A stretch of 64,000 nt of DNA from CAZMNY01 sp964635375. Its GTDB lineage: Bacteria > Planctomycetota > Planctomycetia > Pirellulales > Pirellulaceae. The DNA is taken from NCBI GenBank assembly GCA_964635375.1, contig CAZWOU010000007.1, forward strand, positions 1 to 64,000, in the 5' to 3' direction. Below are positions 60,628-64,000 of this stretch, one piece after another. The notes under the pieces are model-generated. The model worked only from the letters and a program-made list of their open reading frames with translations, ran no database searches and was not told where the DNA came from. How positions within the stretch are numbered: the stretch's first letter is position 1; every line of letters begins with the position of its first letter. The position numbers and the translations under genes are program-made.

Positions 60628-63465
60628 ATGGAAACGACTATTCTGCCACAACCGGCGGTCGGTTTGCGGCGAGCGTTGCCCGCAACGGCAATCCTGCTTG
60701 CCATGTTTCAGCTTACCTTGCTCCAGCCTCGAACTGGGTTTGCAATTGAAGTTCGCTTCAATCAGCATATTCGGCCGATTCTCGCTGAGCATTGCTTTCA
60801 GTGTCACGGGCCGGACGAGGAAAGCCGTGAGGCCGATTTGCGACTCGACAGCGAAGACGCCGCCAAGGCGGACGCGATCATTGCCAAGAAGCCGGCCCAG
60901 AGTGAGTTGCTGCTGCGGATAATGTCCGATGATGCCGATAAGCGAATGCCTCCAGCTGATTCAGGGAAGTCGCTGACGGTCGCTCAGGTTGAACTCGTTC
61001 GGCAGTGGATTCTCGACGGGGCCCATTACGAAGGTCACTGGTCTTTCGAGCCGATCGAGAGACCGGAGCCGCCATCGGCCGGCGGCGCCGACGTCACAGA
61101 GATCGATCGCTTTGTGCTGAGCGCGCTGAAGGCGAGTTCCTTATCGCGATCGCCTGCTCTCAGCCGCCGGCAGCTTATCCGCCGCGCGACGTTCGATTTG
61201 ATTGGCCTGCCACCTATCTGGGCCGAAGTCACCGCGTTCGTCAACGACAAGTCTCCCCAAGCATTCGAGAAGGTTGTGAATCGGCTGCTCGAGTCGCCCC
61301 GATATGGCGAGCGTTGGGGGCGGCACTGGCTGGATATTGCGCGATACGCGGACACTCTTGGAGGCAGCGCGATTGGATTTACGAGGTTTCCATTTTCCTA
61401 TACATATCGCGATTATGTGATCCGCGCACTCAACGACGACGTGCCCTACGACCGCTTTATTACCGAACAACTCGCCGCCGACCAAATGGGACTGAGGGAA
61501 GACGACCCGGCACTGGCTGGGCTGGGATTTCTCACCGTCGGAATGCAGTTCAGAAATCCACACGATACGATCGACGATCAGATCGACGTGGTGACGCGAG
61601 GGTTGCTGGGACTGACGGTCGCCTGCACCCGGTGTCATGACCACAAGCACGATCCTTTCTTTACCGAGGACTACTATTCGCTGTATGCCACGTTGGCGAG
61701 CAGCCGAACACCTGGGCTGCTACCGTTGATTGGCCAGCCCAACGATTCAAAGCCTTACCGCGACTACCAGCGGGAACTCTCGCGACGGCGAATGTCGCAC
61801 GACGAAATGGCTCGCGAACAAAGCGAGGTCATGCGAAGTCGTCTGCGAATGCAGGTTGGCGCCTATTTACGGGAACTCGCCAAGGGCGCCCCAGAGCAGG
61901 ATCTATCCGCGGCGTTTCTCTCCTATCGAACCGACGACTTGCGGCCGCTCGTGCTCAATCGCTGGCGCGACTACCTGGCAAAGATGTCTCCGGACAATGC
62001 GGTGTTTGGGCCGTGGGTGCGGTTGAGGCAACTTGAGTCAAGCGGCTTCAATATGCACTGCGCCGAGTTGGTCGAGTCGTTGACGAAGGAGAATGGCGAC
62101 CTGGCCAAACTGCCAGCGATGCAGAAGCTAAGCGCGGCGCCGCCTCGTTGGAACCCTCGCGTTTTGACGGCCATTCGGGAACAGAAGCCACAGACGTTGA
62201 TTGAGGTCGCGGATGCGTATGGGGCGCTATTTGCCGACGTGCATCAGCAGTGGTCGCGAGCTCTTTTGGAAGCGTCGCTTGAGGCGGGCGTCGGCGCCAA
62301 GATCGTTCCAGATGAAGACCCCAAGCACTTAGAGGTGAACAGCTCAATCAACCGCCAGCTGCGACGCCATTTGTATAGTGCGAAGACGCCGACTGCCATG
62401 CCCAACGACGTTGCCGTCACGCTGCTGAATCGCCCCATTCGTGACAATCTCAGTGGCCGCAACGGAGCGATTCACAATCTGCACCTGACGTCGCCCGGGT
62501 CGCCGCCGAGAGCGATGGCGCTGCGCGAAGACCAGCAGCCTCTCGACTTCCACGTCTTCCGCCGCGGCGATCCAATCGACCGCGGCGATTTGGTTTCGGC
62601 CCGGTTCCTTAAGACGCTGTCCGCCAAGAATGCTAAGCCCTTTACTGACGGCAAGCGGCGGCTCGGTTTGGCCCAGGCCATCGTTGCCCCGACAAATCCG
62701 CTGACGCGACGGGTGGTCGTGAACTGGGTATGGCAACATCACTTTGGCAGAGGGCTCGTTCGCACGCCTGATGACTTTGGAACCCATGGCGACCCGCCGA
62801 CACATCCGCAGTTGCTCGACTTTCTCGCTTCAACGTTGCTTGACGATCGTTGGTCTCTGAAGAAGTTGCATCGTCGAATCATGCTGACGGAGGTCTATCG
62901 GCAAGGGGCGATCGAGAACGCTCAGTCCCGCCGTCGCGATCCGGATAACAAACTGCTATGGAGAATGCCGCGGCGCCGACTCGACGTGGAGGCGATGCGG
63001 GACGCGATGCTCGCAGTCTCCGGCGAACTCAAAGCCAGCATGGGGGGCCGACCCTTCGACCTGCTTTCCAATCCCGTCGTTCCGCGACGCAGTGTTTACG
63101 CGTTCGTGAACCGCGACATTGTATCGAGTCTGTCCAGTACGTTTGATGGAGCGGATCCCAACTCCTGCACCGCGCAACGTCCGGAAACTACCGTTCCGCA
63201 GCAGACGCTATTTGCACTGAATTCCGCTTTTGTTCAAGACCGTGCAGTCGCCTTGGCTTCTCTGAAAGAGATGGCCTCTGCGAACACAGGCGCCGAACGC
63301 GTCCGCTCGCTCTACCAGAGAGCTTTCTCTCGGTTGCCGGAGCCGGAGGAGGTTGAGATCGCCCTCCGCTATATTCAGTTGCAGAGTGAAGATTCAAAAA
63401 CGGATGCGTGGCAACGACTCGCCCATGTTTTGCTTGCCTCGAACGAGTTTGTGTTTGTTGATTAG
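60628..63465 (+). CDS. PSCyt1-DUF1549-DUF1553 cytochrome-like protein
   Basis: A 945-residue exported protein (hydrophobic segment about 15-33, RALPATAILLAMFQLTLL). PSCyt1 with CFQCHGPDEESREADLRLDS (about 57-76), DUF1549 (about 155-370, LIRRATFDLIGLPPIWAE, RWGRHWLDIARYADTLGG, then ACTRCHDHKHDPFFTEDYYSL) and DUF1553 (about 675-930, LAQAIVAPTNPLTRRVVVNWVWQHHFGRGLV, ending LLASNEFVFVD). No Shine-Dalgarno is obvious, but the start gives a reasonable signal. It begins 98 bp after the inverted repeat and is followed, after 42 bp, by the DUF1501 gene. Confidence 0.93.
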   Translation: METTILPQPAVGLRRALPATAILLAMFQLTLLQPRTGFAIEVRFNQHIRPILAEHCFQCHGPDEESREADLRLDSEDAAKADAIIAKKPAQSELLLRIMSDDADKRMPPADSGKSLTVAQVELVRQWILDGAHYEGHWSFEPIERPEPPSAGGADVTEIDRFVLSALKASSLSRSPALSRRQLIRRATFDLIGLPPIWAEVTAFVNDKSPQAFEKVVNRLLESPRYGERWGRHWLDIARYADTLGGSAIGFTRFPFSYTYRDYVIRALNDDVPYDRFITEQLAADQMGLREDDPALAGLGFLTVGMQFRNPHDTIDDQIDVVTRGLLGLTVACTRCHDHKHDPFFTEDYYSLYATLASSRTPGLLPLIGQPNDSKPYRDYQRELSRRRMSHDEMAREQSEVMRSRLRMQVGAYLRELAKGAPEQDLSAAFLSYRTDDLRPLVLNRWRDYLAKMSPDNAVFGPWVRLRQLESSGFNMHCAELVESLTKENGDLAKLPAMQKLSAAPPRWNPRVLTAIREQKPQTLIEVADAYGALFADVHQQWSRALLEASLEAGVGAKIVPDEDPKHLEVNSSINRQLRRHLYSAKTPTAMPNDVAVTLLNRPIRDNLSGRNGAIHNLHLTSPGSPPRAMALREDQQPLDFHVFRRGDPIDRGDLVSARFLKTLSAKNAKPFTDGKRRLGLAQAIVAPTNPLTRRVVVNWVWQHHFGRGLVRTPDDFGTHGDPPTHPQLLDFLASTLLDDRWSLKKLHRRIMLTEVYRQGAIENAQSRRRDPDNKLLWRMPRRRLDVEAMRDAMLAVSGELKASMGGRPFDLLSNPVVPRRSVYAFVNRDIVSSLSSTFDGADPNSCTAQRPETTVPQQTLFALNSAFVQDRAVALASLKEMASANTGAERVRSLYQRAFSRLPEPEEVEIALRYIQLQSEDSKTDAWQRLAHVLLASNEFVFVD

Positions 63466-63507
63466 CTTTTCGATCGAACCGCCCTCGCCCAGGCCGAAGA
63501 AGATGTC

Positions 63508-64000
63508 ATGAAGAATCATCAACACCTTTCCCGTCGTTCGTTTCTTAAACGCAGCGGCATGGGCGTTGGCACATTGGCGCTGAGCGACCTGCTTTGCCGC
63601 GAGGATCATGCCGCCGGTTCGAGCAAAGACCTGCGAGGCGCCCACTTCCCAGGCAAGGCGAAGCATGTAATTCATGTCTTCCTAAACGGAGGAATGTCCC
63701 AGGTTGATACGCTGGACCCGAAGCCTGAATTGACAAAGCGGGCGGGGCAGATGCTGCCCTTTCAAAACCTGCAGACAGAACGAAAAACCGGCGTGGCTCT
63801 TCCCTCGCCATTCCAGTTCAAGCGGCACGGCGAGAGCGGGATCCCAATCAGTGACATCTTCCCGCATTTGTCAAAGTGCGCAGACGATTTGGCCGTGATC
63901 CGGTCGATGCATGTCGAATTGCCGAACCATGAGATGTCGCTGATGTTGATGAATACTGGCCACCAGCGTCAGGTGCGTCCAAGTTTCGGTTCGTGGCTGA
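63508..64000 (+). CDS. DUF1501 family Tat-exported protein (cut by window end)
   Basis: The first 164 residues are present; the frame is still open at base 64000. Tat motif LSRRSFLKRSGMGVGTLALSD at about 7-27. The DUF1501 start AKHVIHVFLNGGMSQVDTLDPKPEL (about 50-74) and ISDIFPHLSKCADDLAVIRSMHVELPNHE (about 113-141) are clear. The ATG at 63508 lies 42 bp after the stop of the upstream PSCyt1/DUF1553 gene, so the usual two-gene operon is assumed. The remainder of the gene lies outside the window. Confidence 0.92.
   Translation, partial: MKNHQHLSRRSFLKRSGMGVGTLALSDLLCREDHAAGSSKDLRGAHFPGKAKHVIHVFLNGGMSQVDTLDPKPELTKRAGQMLPFQNLQTERKTGVALPSPFQFKRHGESGIPISDIFPHLSKCADDLAVIRSMHVELPNHEMSLMLMNTGHQRQVRPSFGSWL

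Overview
The window is about 64 kb of a chromosome from a member of the Planctomycetota, most probably the Pirellulales. This is inferred from gene content, not from a marker gene. It is packed with families that are almost a signature of that phylum: PSCyt1/DUF1549/DUF1553 and DUF1587/1592/1588/1585 cytochrome-like proteins, Tat-exported DUF1501 and DUF1552 proteins, sulfatases, PQQ-type propellers, and secreted metallophosphatases. Base composition is moderately GC-rich. One 10-N run (48955-48964) shows that the sequence is a scaffold, so single-site disruptions may be assembly errors.

Layout. 1-750: a small HTH-like protein, a perfect hairpin terminator, a tRNA-Arg(TCT) and, 165 bp later, a detached 3' half of a tRNA. 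810-12353: an NHL/six-bladed propeller protein, a small conserved protein, and two DUF1592+DUF1552 pairs on opposite strands around a secreted M28 peptidase. 12706-18705: a DUF1549/DUF1553 - PPC - DUF1501 operon. 18759-23451: a cupin, a Cys-cluster protein, a secreted EF-hand/caspase-fold-like putative peptidase and a membrane GDPD. 23489-31557: a five-gene, mostly overlapping operon that I identify as a MoxR-vWA-beta-propeller (bpX) ternary system. 31701-36752: a three-gene operon (Zn-PLC-like, PQQ propeller with an embedded methyltransferase, metallophosphatase). 37075-39592: an exported phosphatase-methyltransferase fusion and a sialidase. 39765-43450: a receiver/PAS/histidine kinase gene split by a 10-bp tandem duplication, an ApaH-like phosphatase, and a frameshifted signal peptidase I. 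43549-48205: a DUF1553/DUF1501 pair. 48627-52349: a broken thioredoxin-like gene at the N gap, a lipoprotein and a DPP-IV-like peptidase. 52351-55439: two sulfatases. 55772-64000: a DUF1588-type cytochrome with DUF1501, a GxxExxY gene enclosed by about 130-bp inverted repeats, and a PSCyt1/DUF1549/DUF1553 gene followed by a DUF1501 gene cut by the window end.

How the parts fit. Most genes encode exported proteins: Tat motifs (RR-x-F-L type) on DUF1501/DUF1552 partners and Sec signals on the haem-motif proteins. The repeated pairing of one CxxCH-containing protein with one Tat protein suggests that each pair works together in the periplasm. Sulfatases, sialidase and peptidases point to degradation of sulfated or glycosylated polymers. 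The bpX cassette stands apart as a cytoplasmic ATPase-centred system. The strongest leads for follow-up are the bpX cassette, the GxxExxY unit with long inverted repeats, the two exported proteins with methyltransferase domains, and the EF-hand/caspase-like protein.
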